Part shown: positions 1-8,776 of the stretch, piece by piece
Numbering within the stretch: position 1 is the first letter of the stretch
Layout: every line of letters begins with the position of its first letter
From: Myxococcus xanthus
GTDB lineage: Bacteria > Myxococcota > Myxococcia > Myxococcales > Myxococcaceae
DNA length: 64,000 nt
Assembly (NCBI RefSeq): GCF_006402735.1
Contig: NZ_CP017174.1
Span: 437,001-501,000 of the forward strand
Direction: 5' to 3'
Notes under the pieces: model-generated
The model's database searches: none
Seen by the model: only the letters and a program-made list of their open reading frames with translations
Told to the model about the DNA's origin: nothing
Position numbers and translations under genes: made by a program

Positions 1-203
1 AGACGTGGGTGGATGCGCTGAAGACGCACCCCGACCCCGCGCTGGTGCAGGACTACATCGCGAGGGCGCGTCGGCGCATCGCCAACACCACGGCCGCGGG
101 CGTGGGGCAGCGCGAGGTGGCCTTCGACCGCGTCCGCCCGGCGCGTACGTCGCTGGAAGCCGTAGGTGGCCGCCCCGAGGAAGCCGCGCACGAGCACGAC
201 TGA
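1..203 (+). CDS. C-terminal end of an unidentified protein (5' partial)
   Basis: The frame is open from base 3 to a TGA at 201-203, giving about 66 residues that continue an upstream gene cut by the window edge. The tail is Arg/Ala-rich and charged (QDYIARARRRIA, then REVAFDRVRPARTSLEA). No signal peptide, membrane segment or recognisable catalytic motif is left in this part. An internal GTG at 9 exists but has no Shine-Dalgarno sequence, so it is unlikely to be a start. The next gene converges on it with a 20-nt gap. I do not recognise the family. Confidence 0.6.
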   Translation, partial: TWVDALKTHPDPALVQDYIARARRRIANTTAAGVGQREVAFDRVRPARTSLEAVGGRPEEAAHEHD

Positions 204-223
204 CGCGGGGCGGACACGCCGCC

Positions 224-1138
224 CTACGCCGGGACGTCCAGCGTCGCTTCCAGCAGGTTCGCGGGGCCCGCCCCATCTTCGGAGAGGGCCGCCAGGAGCA
301 GCCGCACGCGCCCCTGTTCCACCCGGGCATCCACGCCCGTCACCGTCATGTGGCCCTCCAGCGCGTCGAGGAACTGCGGCGAGCCATCCGGCGCCAGCAC
401 GCCCACGACGGAGCCGCCCACGGTTGCCGTCGGGCCGGTGCTCTTCGCGGTCGCGGTGAAGACCATCCGCCCGCCGGGAAGCGGCGATGCCGCCGTGAAG
501 GACAGTCGCATGCCTCCGGCCTGTCCCAGCTCCCAGCGGCGCGTCATGCGCACCACGTCCGGGCCCAGCGCGCCGGCTTCCAGTCCGCGCAGCACCCGCT
601 CCGCGTCCAGGTCCACCAGTGCGTCGGTGCCGGGCTCGCCGCTGCCGCGCTGGAGCAGCCGCAGCAGTCCGCCCGACATCGCCGCCCCGGCGATACGGAG
701 CGGTCCGAACTCCCGGCTGATTTGGGTGTACAGCGCCGTGACGTCCACCGCCCGGGCGTCTCCCGCCAGGGTGCCGTCCGCGCCCAGGGCGACCAGCGCG
801 CCGCGCTGCCTGCCTGCGGAGATGCCCGCCGGCAGCACCAGCAGCGAACCGTGGGGCGAGCTGCCCTGGGGCGCGAGCAGACATGGCACTTCCAAGTCGG
901 GATGCGACGACTTGAGGGAGACGGGCTCGTCGGGCTGGTGGTTCGCGAAGAGCGCCACGCCATGCCCGGGACTTGCCCCCGACAGGGGGAACGCGGCCAG
1001 GTTCAGCGGCTCGTCCGCGACGGTGTAGAGCCAGTCGCCCGCGCGGACCAGTCCGCTCAAGACAGAGACGTGCGCAGGACGTCCTGGAGCGACGGGCGCC
1101 TCCAGGTCGAGGGTGCGCCGTGGGGTCAGGTGAAGCAT
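224..1138 (-). CDS. Hypothetical beta-rich protein (possibly DUF6929-like)
   Basis: This 304-residue protein has no signal peptide and no membrane segment. It consists of repeating short beta-type blocks (for example RAGDWLYTVADEPLNLAAF and HGSLLVLPAGISAGRQRGAL), suggesting a propeller-like fold. The general look recalls DUF6929-type myxobacterial proteins, but that is a memory-based guess. It lies 44 nt downstream of mgtE on the same strand, so the two are probably co-transcribed. No catalytic residues can be named and the function is unknown. Confidence 0.75.
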   Translation of the reverse strand: MLHLTPRRTLDLEAPVAPGRPAHVSVLSGLVRAGDWLYTVADEPLNLAAFPLSGASPGHGVALFANHQPDEPVSLKSSHPDLEVPCLLAPQGSSPHGSLLVLPAGISAGRQRGALVALGADGTLAGDARAVDVTALYTQISREFGPLRIAGAAMSGGLLRLLQRGSGEPGTDALVDLDAERVLRGLEAGALGPDVVRMTRRWELGQAGGMRLSFTAASPLPGGRMVFTATAKSTGPTATVGGSVVGVLAPDGSPQFLDALEGHMTVTGVDARVEQGRVRLLLAALSEDGAGPANLLEATLDVPA

Positions 1139-1182
1139 GGCCGTGTCTCCCGCGAAGCCGCGGCCTCACGGGCCCCGGTGCT

Positions 1183-2508
<1,326 letters not shown>

Positions 2509-2650
2509 GGGGGCTCACCTCCGGGCGTGTCGGGTGGAGCGCGTGGTGCCGCGGCGCGCCGGCCTCTCTACACCCGGAAGGCCAGGTATCGCGAGAGGCA
2601 GGCAGGCGACATTTCGCGCTTTTCCTTCCGTGTGTGCCCCAACCGTCTCG

Positions 2651-4012
2651 TTATTTCAACGGAGACGCACGCCGTTCGTATACCCGCGTGCCACCGAGCC
2701 CCTGCCCGCCGCCGGCCTCCCAGTAGAAGCGCGGAGAGAGGGTCCGCAGTCCGGGAGACAGGTCAGCGTTGCCCGGCAGCAGCTCCAGTCCCAGCGGGCC
2801 CTGTGACTCGGGTGGCACGGGCACGACGGAGCCGACGCGTGATTGCCGCCACTGGATGAAGGGGATTGCGAAGCCAGGGCGGAGGGGCGCGCTCACCAGA
2901 TCGAGTGGCGCGTCCACCACCAGGGTGCCTCGTTCAGTCAGCGCGCCATCCACCGCGGCCCATCGGTACAACGTCTGTCCTGGCTGCGGCAGGAGCAGTG
3001 AGTCCACGCGGGTCCACACCGCGCCGTCCTCGATGCCCGCTGGCACGCCCGGCAGGCGCTGGCACGGCGCCTCCGAGGCGACGAAGGCCCCGTCCGGGCC
3101 CAACCGGAACGTGCACGCGCGGCTGTCGGGGTCCTGCGTCGCCTGGATGACGCTGACCGTGTCGGGGCCCAGACGCACGAGCAGGCCCAGCACCATGTCG
3201 ACGCCGAAGGGCAGCTGGTTGACCCGTCCCCACGGCGTGGGGGCGGCACCGGTGACGACGCCTTCTGGGGTGAAGGCGAAACGGTGCAGGCGCTCCGAGT
3301 CGAGCACCCACAGCTCATCCGCGGTGGCGAGCCGGCTCTGGATGACCTTCACCGTGTCGCGCTGGTTGAGCAGGAGCGAGCCGGTGAGCTCGAGTTCCGA
3401 GCCGGTGTCGACGAAGCGGCGCACCCTGTCCTCGCCCACGACCCAGACGACATTTCCCGCGACGGCCACGTCGGGCATGCCAGAGACGCCGCCGAGTGGC
3501 GTCTGGGTTCCGTTCGCCGCGTGCACCGCCACGCCGTCACACAGCCAGGTGCCATGCGTGGTGCGGTCCAGTTGCGTGCAGCGGGGCAGCGGGAGCACCG
3601 TCGGACCTCCTCCGGTCCATGCGCGTGACACGTAGGCGCCGAACTGCTGGAGGCTGCCCACCGGTGCGAAGGCGACGCGGACATGGTGGCGTCCGGTGGT
3701 CGTCGGGGTGAAGCGGACGGTGGCCGCCTGTCCATTGCCGGTGAGGGACGCCTCTGAGGCCACGGTGTGGTTGTTCGGGTCGAACACCTCCGCCGTGATG
3801 CTGTCGGGGACCTGGGAGGTGTCGGGGCCCTCACAGATGAAGTTCATGCTCGGTTGGACGTGGAGCTCCGCGGGGACCTCCAGCGATAGCAGGGGCGGGC
3901 TCTGCCCCATGCCACCTGGAAGCGGGACGAGGCCGCAGTCATCGCCGGTGTCCGCACACCCGGACAGGGACAGCATCGCGGACCATGCGAGCAGGCAGGG
4001 AACGGTCTTCAT
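2651..4012 (-). CDS. Secreted lipoprotein of unknown function
   Basis: The start at 4012 is chosen because it opens a lipoprotein signal peptide (MKTVPCLLAWSAMLSLSGC) with lipobox LSGC. Longer in-frame starts upstream would only add a non-secretory, Arg-rich extension. The mature part (about 430 residues) is beta-rich. It has an early Ig-like segment (TAEVFDPNNHTVASEASLT... VRFTPTTTGRHHVRVAFAP) followed by repeated strand blocks suggestive of a propeller (DVAVAGNVVWVVGEDRVRRF). It should be anchored in the outer or inner membrane facing the periplasm or surface. No enzyme motif was found. It is divergent from the small peptide gene at 4169. Confidence 0.8.
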   Translation of the reverse strand: MKTVPCLLAWSAMLSLSGCADTGDDCGLVPLPGGMGQSPPLLSLEVPAELHVQPSMNFICEGPDTSQVPDSITAEVFDPNNHTVASEASLTGNGQAATVRFTPTTTGRHHVRVAFAPVGSLQQFGAYVSRAWTGGGPTVLPLPRCTQLDRTTHGTWLCDGVAVHAANGTQTPLGGVSGMPDVAVAGNVVWVVGEDRVRRFVDTGSELELTGSLLLNQRDTVKVIQSRLATADELWVLDSERLHRFAFTPEGVVTGAAPTPWGRVNQLPFGVDMVLGLLVRLGPDTVSVIQATQDPDSRACTFRLGPDGAFVASEAPCQRLPGVPAGIEDGAVWTRVDSLLLPQPGQTLYRWAAVDGALTERGTLVVDAPLDLVSAPLRPGFAIPFIQWRQSRVGSVVPVPPESQGPLGLELLPGNADLSPGLRTLSPRFYWEAGGGQGLGGTRVYERRASPLK

Positions 4013-4168
4013 CGAGGGGTGCGCCGCCCGGGTGACCTCGGCCAGGGGGAGGCGGCGCAGGCTCCGGGGCCTTCTTACCCCATCCGTGGTCCGGGCCGGT
4101 GACAGGCGTGGCGCCATGTCAGGTCCCGCGCTTCCAGCGCGTCATTTTTCACAGAAAGGAGCGGTGAC

Positions 4169-4315
4169 ATGCAGACGACGAACCTGACGAGCCCGATGAA
4201 TCCCGACACCTTGAACGACACTGTCATCGGCATCGGCGTGCTCGCGCCCGTCGCCCTGCTGCCCGCTCCCGTGCTGCCCGGTCTACCCATTGGCGGTAGA
4301 TGGCCCGGACTCTGA
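4169..4315 (+). CDS. 48-aa peptide, copy A of a duplicated cassette
   Basis: ATG at 4169 follows a strong Shine-Dalgarno (AAAGGAG, 4155-4161). Residues 1-22 contain the block NPDTLNDTVIGI, nearly identical to the peptide encoded at 9655. The remaining 26 residues differ fully and are hydrophobic and proline-rich (LAPVALLPAPVLPGLP), ending in RWPGL. A shared 60-nt terminator block follows about 25 nt after the stop and a tRNA-like gene 12 nt after that. A conserved N-terminus with a divergent tail is the layout of a leader/core precursor peptide, but a leader peptide controlling the downstream tRNA, or a passenger of a mobile cassette, are equally open. No maturation enzyme is adjacent. Too short for standard gene callers. 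Confidence 0.7.
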   Translation: MQTTNLTSPMNPDTLNDTVIGIGVLAPVALLPAPVLPGLPIGGRWPGL

Positions 4316-4339
4316 CGCCTTTCGCCCGTCCATCGACGT

Positions 4340-4399
4340 GGCATGGCAGGCCAGAGGCCGGGCTCCCCAAGGGAACCCGGCCTCTTTCTTTTCCGGGTC
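4340..4399 (+). terminator. Rho-independent terminator block, copy A
   Basis: A hairpin with a 10-bp outer stem (AGAGGCCGGG 4353-4362 with CCCGGCCTCT 4376-4385) is followed by TTCTTTT. The whole 60-nt block matches 9833-9892 at 59 of 60 positions; the one difference is in the loop. It ends the peptide-A transcript just before the tRNA-like gene. Confidence 0.85.
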
Positions 4400-4411
4400 G
4401 TCGCAGCACAT

Positions 4412-4483
4412 GCGGTCGTGGCCGAGTGGTCAGGCCCCTGGTCGCCATCCAGGTGAACACGGGTTCGAATCCCGTCGACCGCT
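4412..4483 (+). tRNA. tRNA-like gene, anticodon GCC (Gly?), atypical
   Basis: The sequence folds as a cloverleaf: acceptor GCGGTCG/CGACCGC (7 perfect pairs), D arm GCC/GGC, anticodon stem CCTGG/CCAGG with 7-nt loop TCGCCAT, short variable region TGAAC, and T arm ACGGG-TTCGAAT-CCCGT. The loop places anticodon GCC at 4444-4446, but position 33 is C instead of the near-universal U. CCA is not encoded. The D arm looks more like Ser/Tyr tRNAs than Gly tRNAs, so charging identity is uncertain. It sits 12 nt after the terminator of peptide A. Confidence 0.6.
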
Positions 4484-4520
4484 TTCCGGCAACCCACCCG
4501 GGTTGCCGTCATCGAATAAC

Positions 4521-4594
4521 GCCGCGGTAGCCCAACTGGTAGAGGCGCTGCACTCAGAATGCAGAGGGTGCGGGTTCGAATCCCGCCCGCGGCA
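4521..4594 (+). tRNA. tRNA with CAG anticodon, short variable loop (Leu-type halves)
   Basis: Acceptor GCCGCGG/CCGCGGC is perfect, the anticodon stem is CTGCA/TGCAG with loop CTCAGAA (anticodon CAG, U33 present), the T arm is GCGGG-TTCGAAT-CCCGC, and the discriminator is A at 4594. Acceptor, discriminator and anticodon suit tRNA-Leu, but the long class II variable arm of Leu tRNAs is missing (about 5 nt, AGGGT). Its 3' part from 4569 is repeated exactly at 8213-8240, and a tyrosine-integrase remnant ends 17 nt downstream, so this is the attachment-site tRNA of the island. The 3' half may have been supplied by the element. Confidence 0.7.
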
Positions 4595-4596
4595 AG
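4569..4596 (+). repeat. Left attachment-site repeat (attL), 28 bp
   Basis: This stretch covers the T arm, the 3' acceptor strand and two bases beyond the tRNA at 4521-4594. It is identical over 28 bp to 8213-8240; the bases just outside differ on both sides. Confidence 0.85.
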
Positions 4597-4610
4597 TTTT
4601 CCGAGTCTAG

Positions 4611-4959
4611 TTACGCAAGGTTGGCAACGGCCTCCGTCCGTGTTGCACCTGTGTCGCACGCGGGCGCAACAGGCAGGTCCAGGACGCTGACGGCGTTCCT
4701 CCGCGTGTCCGGGCTGAGATGGGCGTACCGCTCTCCGTCATATCGATGGTGGCGTGGCCCAGCAGCTCCTGAATGACCTTCACTTCAGCGGAACGCCCCG
4801 CATGGGGAGGTGGCTTCCGTAGGTGTGGCGCAGGTCGTGCCAGCCGATGATTCCCATCTCGCGAGCGATGCCCGCTCGTCGACGCGGCCTGTCCATCCTA
4901 TGGGCAGTCAGCGGCTTGCCGTCATCCAGGCAGAACACGTAGGGCCCGCGCAGGTTCCC
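4611..4959 (-). pseudogene. Tyrosine recombinase/integrase, C-terminal remnant
   Basis: Reading the minus strand gives a phage-type integrase C-terminus: LDDGKPLTAHRMDRPRRRAG, then GWHDLRHTYGSHL with the H-x-x-R catalytic box, then KVIQELLGHATIDMT, then ERYAHLSPDTRR with the nucleophilic tyrosine. These pieces lie in three frames. An apparent 5-nt duplication near 4779-4789 creates a stop after GVPLK, and a 2-nt insertion near 4733 breaks the frame before RYAHLS. The stop codon is at 4611-4613. The N-terminal half, including the first catalytic Arg, is missing and replaced by the IS3 fragment near 4960. The enzyme once recombined the element into the adjacent tRNA. Confidence 0.8.
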
Positions 4960-5080
4960 GCCTGGTTCGACGACTACAACCGATGCCACCCTCATCGCGG
5001 ATTGAAGATGATGTCACCCCGCGAATTCCGTATTGCTATTTCCCAAGCCTGAGCTGTCCGATTTGACGGGGGCAACTCCA
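4960..5080 (+). pseudogene. IS3-family transposase (OrfB) C-terminal scrap plus IS end
   Basis: The frame ending at 5052 encodes WFDDYNRCHPHRGLKMMSP followed by REFRIAISQA, the conserved end of the IS3-family DDE transposase (the YN..HPH.GL..SP signature). It is followed by TGTCCGATTTGACGGGGG (5055-5072), which resembles an IS3-family terminal inverted repeat. Only about 30 residues remain; the left part of the IS is gone. The scrap abuts the truncated integrase and probably marks the event that inactivated it. Confidence 0.75.
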
Positions 5081-5296
5081 CCGCGACTGCTACGCGCTAT
5101 CGCGCTCAACGCCGCCAAGCTACCTGTCTGCCCAGCATCCAGCCTGTCGACTCAGAAGCTACTGCGGTGGACAAAACGGCCTCGCTGGGCTAGTACGCCA
5201 GCCGCACCAGCTGCACTCAGTTCAGATTGCAGCCCTGCCCGGACGAGATGCGCCGTACCCGGTTACGTAAGACGACGCCCTGACCAGGGGTGCGTT

Positions 5297-5626
5297 ATGT
5301 CGTGGCTGCTTGTTCTCGTTGCTGGGTTGCTGGAGACGTGCTGGGCTGTGGGCCTCAAGTATACGCAGGGCTTCACCCGGCCTTGGCCCAGTCTCTTTGT
5401 TGCCGTCACGTTGATTAGCAGCCTGGCGCTGCTGTCCATCGCGATGCGCACGCTGCCGGCCGGGACTGCGTACGCGGTTTGGGTTGGAATTGGGGCCTTG
5501 GGCGCCGCGCTTGTTGGCATCGTGCTCTTCCGTGAGCCGGCCACACTGGGGCGCTTCTTCTTCCTTGGACTCATGGTCGTCTCTGTCGTCGGCCTGAAGT
5601 TCACCAGCGGCGGGGACGCGCACTAG
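5297..5626 (+). CDS. sugE: SMR-family exporter SugE/Gdx (guanidinium exporter type)
   Basis: 109 residues with four predicted helices, standard SMR length. The start MSWLLVLVAGLLETCWAVGL with the essential helix-1 glutamate (Glu13) and the following KYTQGF match the SugE/Gdx subgroup better than EmrE; GTAYAVWVGIGALGAA in helix 3 is the SMR signature. Gdx proteins export guanidinium in exchange for protons as antiparallel dimers in the inner membrane; some members instead confer tolerance to quaternary ammonium compounds. The ATG at 5297 gives the normal N-terminus. No guanidine riboswitch could be recognised in 5081-5296. It is cargo of the tRNA island, upstream of ndh with a 307-nt gap. Confidence 0.9.
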   Translation: MSWLLVLVAGLLETCWAVGLKYTQGFTRPWPSLFVAVTLISSLALLSIAMRTLPAGTAYAVWVGIGALGAALVGIVLFREPATLGRFFFLGLMVVSVVGLKFTSGGDAH

Positions 5627-5933
5627 GGGCTGTCTGTCCGAGCGCGCAGTGCGCTCGGGCAGCCGCGCCTCGGCCGTGGCTCGCCGAGCCAGGTCTTGGC
5701 CTTCCGCGAGAGTGCGCCCCCAAGAGGCTTCTCACGGGGCCTCTCAGACGAGCGGCAATCTTGGCTTCGTGCCCAGCGCGTGCGCGCCGGGCGGTCGCTG
5801 TACGAGCGCGCGCAGTACGTGTCGAGCCTTGGCGACGACGCGCACCGCGCCTATCGGCTGAGCCTCATCAACGCCATGGTGGTGCACCACGGTGACTCGG
5901 CCGTGTGCGCCGGCCAGGTGAAGGAGATGTCCC
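5627..5933. other. Gap between sugE and ndh, no firm gene
   Basis: A plus-strand frame from about 5696 encodes plausible protein text (SLGDDAHRAYRLSLINAMVV) but has no good start and runs on into ndh before a stop at 6112. It may be the C-terminal relic of a lost gene. I see nothing else here apart from the ndh ribosome-binding site at 5922-5927. Confidence 0.4.
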
Positions 5934-7364
5934 ATGGACCCCATCACGCCTCCGCTCGCCCCCGGCCAGAAGCACGTCGTCGTGCTGGGGGCGGGCTTCG
6001 CCGGACTCACGGCCGCCAAGGCGCTCGCGCGCCACTCGGCGCTGTACGTGACGGTCCTCGACCAACGCAACCACCACCTCTTCCAGCCGCTGCTCTACCA
6101 GGTGGCTACTAGCGGACTGAGCCCCGCGGACATCGCGGTGCCCATCCGCTCGCAGTTCGCACGCAAGCCCAACGTGTCGGTGCACTTGGGCCGCGTCACG
6201 TGGGTGAACCTCAAGGAACGCTGGGTGGGCGGCGAGGGCGACGTGCGGCTGCGCTACGACTACCTCGTCATCGCGTGCGGCGCGCAGCACAGCTACTTTG
6301 GCAAGTCGGAGTGGGAGGACTTCGCCCCGGGCCTCAAGACGCTGGAGCAGGCGACGGAGCTGCGCCGCCGCATCCTCAGCGCCTTCGAGCAGGCGGAGAA
6401 CGAGCGCGACGCCGAGCGCCAGCGCGCGCTCCTGAGCTTCGTCGTCGTGGGCGCAGGCCCCACGGGCGTGGAACTGGCGGGCGCCATCGCGGACATCAGC
6501 CGCACGGTGCTGGTGCGCGATTTCCGCCGCATCAAACCGTCCCGCGCGCGCGTCTTCCTCGTGGAGGCAGGCCCACGCATTCTGCCGTCCTTCAGCGAGA
6601 AGCTGAGTGTGCGTGCGCACCGCGACCTTGCGGCCCTGGGCGTGGAAGTGCGCACGGAGGCACGCGTGACGGCGGTGGACGCCGAGGGTGTGACGCTCGG
6701 CTCCGAGCGCCTGGCCTCGCGCACGGTGGTGTGGGCTGCAGGCGTGCAGGCCGAGTGCCTCACGCGCGGGCTCGGCGTGCCGCTGGACCGCGCGGGGCGC
6801 GTGCAGGTGGCGGCGGACCTCACGCTGCCCGGCCACCCGGAGGTCTTCGCCGCGGGTGACGTGGCCCACGTGAAACTGGACGGTAATCTCGTGCCCGGCG
6901 TCGCGCCTGCGGCCATGCAGATGGGCCGAGCCGTGGCGCGCAACGTCCTCGCGGACCTGCGCGGCCGCCCCCGCACGCCCTTCCGCTATAAGGACAAGGG
7001 CGCGATGGCCACCATCGGCAAGCACCGGGCCATCGCTGAGACGGGCCGCGCCAAGCTGACGGGCTTCGTCGCGTGGGTGGCGTGGCTCTTCATCCACGTC
7101 TGGTACCTGGTGGGCTTCAAGAACCGCTTCGGCGTGTTCGTCACGTGGGTGTGGAGTTACCTGTTCAGCACGCGCGGCGCGCGGCTCATCACGGAGAGCG
7201 AGTGGCGGCTGAGCCCGAAGGTCGCGTCTGAGCGCGCGCCGCACGCGGGCAAGGTGACGGCGGACGACCCCACGGCGCCCACCAGTGACGCGCGGCCGCC
7301 GGACGGGACGACGACGGCGACGCGCGGCACCGAGGGCAACCGCGCAGGGGCCTCATGGACCTGA
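5934..7364 (+). CDS. ndh: Type II NADH:quinone oxidoreductase
   Basis: The 476-residue flavoprotein has two Rossmann folds: the FAD-binding VVVLGAGFAGLTAAKAL near residues 15-31 and the NADH-binding VVVGAGPTGVELAGAIAD near 168-185. The second FAD contact FAAGDVAHV lies near residue 304. The hydrophobic C-terminal stretch around 382-410 (WLFIHVWYLVGFKNRFGVF) is the usual membrane anchor of NDH-2. It transfers electrons from NADH to quinone at the inner face of the membrane without pumping protons. AAGGAG at 5922 precedes the ATG at good spacing. A charged, likely disordered tail follows the anchor. Located inside the tRNA island, so probably accessory. Confidence 0.92.
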   Translation: MDPITPPLAPGQKHVVVLGAGFAGLTAAKALARHSALYVTVLDQRNHHLFQPLLYQVATSGLSPADIAVPIRSQFARKPNVSVHLGRVTWVNLKERWVGGEGDVRLRYDYLVIACGAQHSYFGKSEWEDFAPGLKTLEQATELRRRILSAFEQAENERDAERQRALLSFVVVGAGPTGVELAGAIADISRTVLVRDFRRIKPSRARVFLVEAGPRILPSFSEKLSVRAHRDLAALGVEVRTEARVTAVDAEGVTLGSERLASRTVVWAAGVQAECLTRGLGVPLDRAGRVQVAADLTLPGHPEVFAAGDVAHVKLDGNLVPGVAPAAMQMGRAVARNVLADLRGRPRTPFRYKDKGAMATIGKHRAIAETGRAKLTGFVAWVAWLFIHVWYLVGFKNRFGVFVTWVWSYLFSTRGARLITESEWRLSPKVASERAPHAGKVTADDPTAPTSDARPPDGTTTATRGTEGNRAGASWT

Positions 7365-8212
7365 GTGCACCCAAGCCCAGCGCTCACCCCGCCGGACTGC
7401 TGGCCATCGTTCTATTTTCGGAGAGGGAAGAGTCGCAGCCGCGCCTCCTCGGTTGCGTGTTCCGGGGCATGCCGAGCCCGGTCCGGGCCTCTCCCATTGG
7501 CCGGTTGACGGTGAATCTTCATTGCAGCCCCGCTCGCGTTGCGGAGCCGTTCCACATCGGCACGGTCCTCGAAAATGGCCAGCCAGTTCAGCACCTCGTT
7601 TGGTCGACAATCGCAGGGGAGCTGGGGCCAAGGCTGTTGAGCGGGAAGCGGCAGTAGAGGTCAGGCGTGAGCAACGCGGCCAAGAAAGCTTGGGGCTTGC
7701 CGATTCGGGCTCTCGCCGAGGAGTGCATGGACGAGGGGGCGTGTGGCGCGAGCGTTACCCAGTCGCGAATCTGCCGGTCAGGGTCGGGGCTCTCGGCTGC
7801 CAGGCCATGGATGCCCCCCCCTCCATGACGTAACCCGTCAGCCCCTTACCCGACTCCCTGAAGGGGGTTAGGTCCTGATGACGAGCTTCTGAGGACACTC
7901 CTCCCCGACGAAGAAGCGTGACCAATAGCCCGGCTTCGCAGGTTGGTGAGGCGGGCGCCGCATACCTGTCAGGCTCGCAAAGGCTACGGCCACACTCGAT
8001 GGCCCCAACTGTCGGTACAAGAGAGGTCGAGCCATCCGCAACTCGGCCCCTCTCTATCAGGCCCCTCCATGTTGCACGTGTGCCGCATGAACCTGCGGAG
8101 CGCTCCGGAACAGGGCGGGACGACAGGGAACGCGGCGGGATGGTGAATCCGAAGCACTCCGGGAGGTTGCAAGGTAGGGGCGCTATCCTGCTGGGGTTTC
8201 GCTCCACCCGGT
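7365..8212. other. Island right arm, no convincing gene
   Basis: About 850 bp in which no frame has both a ribosome-binding site and recognisable protein text. A minus-strand frame at 7412-7612 reads like part of a real protein (CDCRPNEVLNWLAIFEDRAD) but has no start and is probably a relic. The last 30 bases before the right repeat (GGGGTTTCGCTCCACCC) look like the variable arm of a class II tRNA, as expected if the element carried a longer copy of a Leu-type tRNA 3' half. Confidence 0.45.
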
Positions 8213-8240
8213 TGCGGGTTCGAATCCCGCCCGCGGCAAG
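8213..8240 (+). repeat. Right attachment-site repeat (attR), 28 bp
   Basis: An exact copy of 4569-4596, here without the 5' half of the tRNA seen at 4521. It marks the right end of the island. Confidence 0.85.
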
Positions 8241-8248
8241 GTTGTTTC

Positions 8249-8294
8249 CGGGACGTAGCTCAGCTTGGACAAGAGCGCGCGCTTGGGGTGCGCT
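8249..8294 (+). pseudogene. tRNA-Pro(TGG), 5' part only
   Basis: The sequence starts like a tRNA-Pro: acceptor 5' strand CGGGACG, then TA, D-arm stem GCTC/GAGC, and an anticodon stem with loop CTTGGGG giving anticodon TGG at 8284-8286. The variable region, T arm and 3' acceptor strand are absent; the sequence runs into the 3' end of the VOC gene at 8299. It cannot give a functional tRNA. Confidence 0.65.
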
Positions 8295-8298
8295 GTCA

Positions 8299-8688
8299 CT
8301 ACCCCTCCATCGGCGAGCAGAGCTCCACCAGGACGCCGTTGAGGTCTCTCACGTAGGCCACCGTCTGCCCCCAGGGCTTCTGCTTGGGAGGCTGCGTGGC
8401 CTCGGAGCCCGCCTCCACGGCGCGCGTGTATGCGGCGGCCACGTCGGTGGTGACGAGCGCCAGTTCGATGGCCGCCGCGTCCTCCTTCGGCCGCAGATGG
8501 CGCACGGTGAAGCCGTGCTCCTTCGCCGCGCCTTCCTCGACGAAGGCCAGGGCGGTGGTGCCTGTCTCCATCTCCGCGTAGCCACCGCTCTCGTGGATGA
8601 AGCGGCGCGCCAGTCCGAAGGCCTTCTCGTAGAACGCGATGGCGGCGCTCACGTCCGGTACGTAGAGGATGATGTAGCCGAGCTTCAT
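8299..8688 (-). CDS. VOC-family (glyoxalase/bleomycin-resistance fold) protein
   Basis: 129 residues with a single VOC module pair: MKLGYIILYVPDVSAAIAFYEKAF at the N-terminus and VAYVRDLNGVLVELCSP at the end, the usual paired betaalphabetabetabeta repeats with a C-terminal metal-ligand glutamate (VLVEL). Such proteins act as small metalloenzymes or binding proteins; the substrate cannot be told. The start at 8688 is chosen because upstream in-frame text is Arg/Cys-rich nonsense. It lies 88 nt downstream of an AraC-type regulator on the same strand, a common regulator-target arrangement. Its 3' end abuts the broken tRNA-Pro. Confidence 0.85.
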   Translation of the reverse strand: MKLGYIILYVPDVSAAIAFYEKAFGLARRFIHESGGYAEMETGTTALAFVEEGAAKEHGFTVRHLRPKEDAAAIELALVTTDVAAAYTRAVEAGSEATQPPKQKPWGQTVAYVRDLNGVLVELCSPMEG

Positions 8689-8776
8689 GGCGGACTCCTG
8701 TCGGTCAGTGGGACGTCTGTGTGAGTGCGTCGTCACACGGATGGCGCGGGCCTGTCTTGAAGGAATCGGACAGCGC

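Larger units (their letters stand above)
4569..8240. mobile_element. tRNA-integrated genomic island (decayed)
   Basis: About 3.6 kb is bounded by a 28-bp direct repeat of the tRNA 3' end. Next to the left repeat is the C-terminal half of a tyrosine recombinase, the classic position for such an integrase. Cargo: an IS3-family transposase scrap, a SugE/Gdx exporter, a type II NADH dehydrogenase and about 0.85 kb with no convincing gene. The integrase is truncated and frameshifted, so the island cannot excise by itself. Confidence 0.75.

Noticed and set aside
4075-4659. 194-codon minus-strand frame across cassette A and the tRNA genes, with similar text opposite cassette B (RKRKRPGSLGEPGLWPAMP)
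   Set aside because: The similarity only reflects the duplicated terminator block read in antisense; it crosses two tRNA genes and has no ribosome-binding site.
5081-5296. Possible guanidine riboswitch before sugE
   Set aside because: Looked for ACGR-loop hairpin pairs of guanidine-II and the conserved cores of guanidine-I; only isolated ACGA was found without matching stems.
5868-7244. 458-codon minus-strand frame opposite ndh
   Set aside because: His/Arg-rich shadow reading of the clear NDH-2 gene; no homology features.
7755-8207. 150-codon minus-strand frame in the island's right arm
   Set aside because: No ribosome-binding site, composition not protein-like, and it runs to the att repeat; kept only as noncoding sequence.
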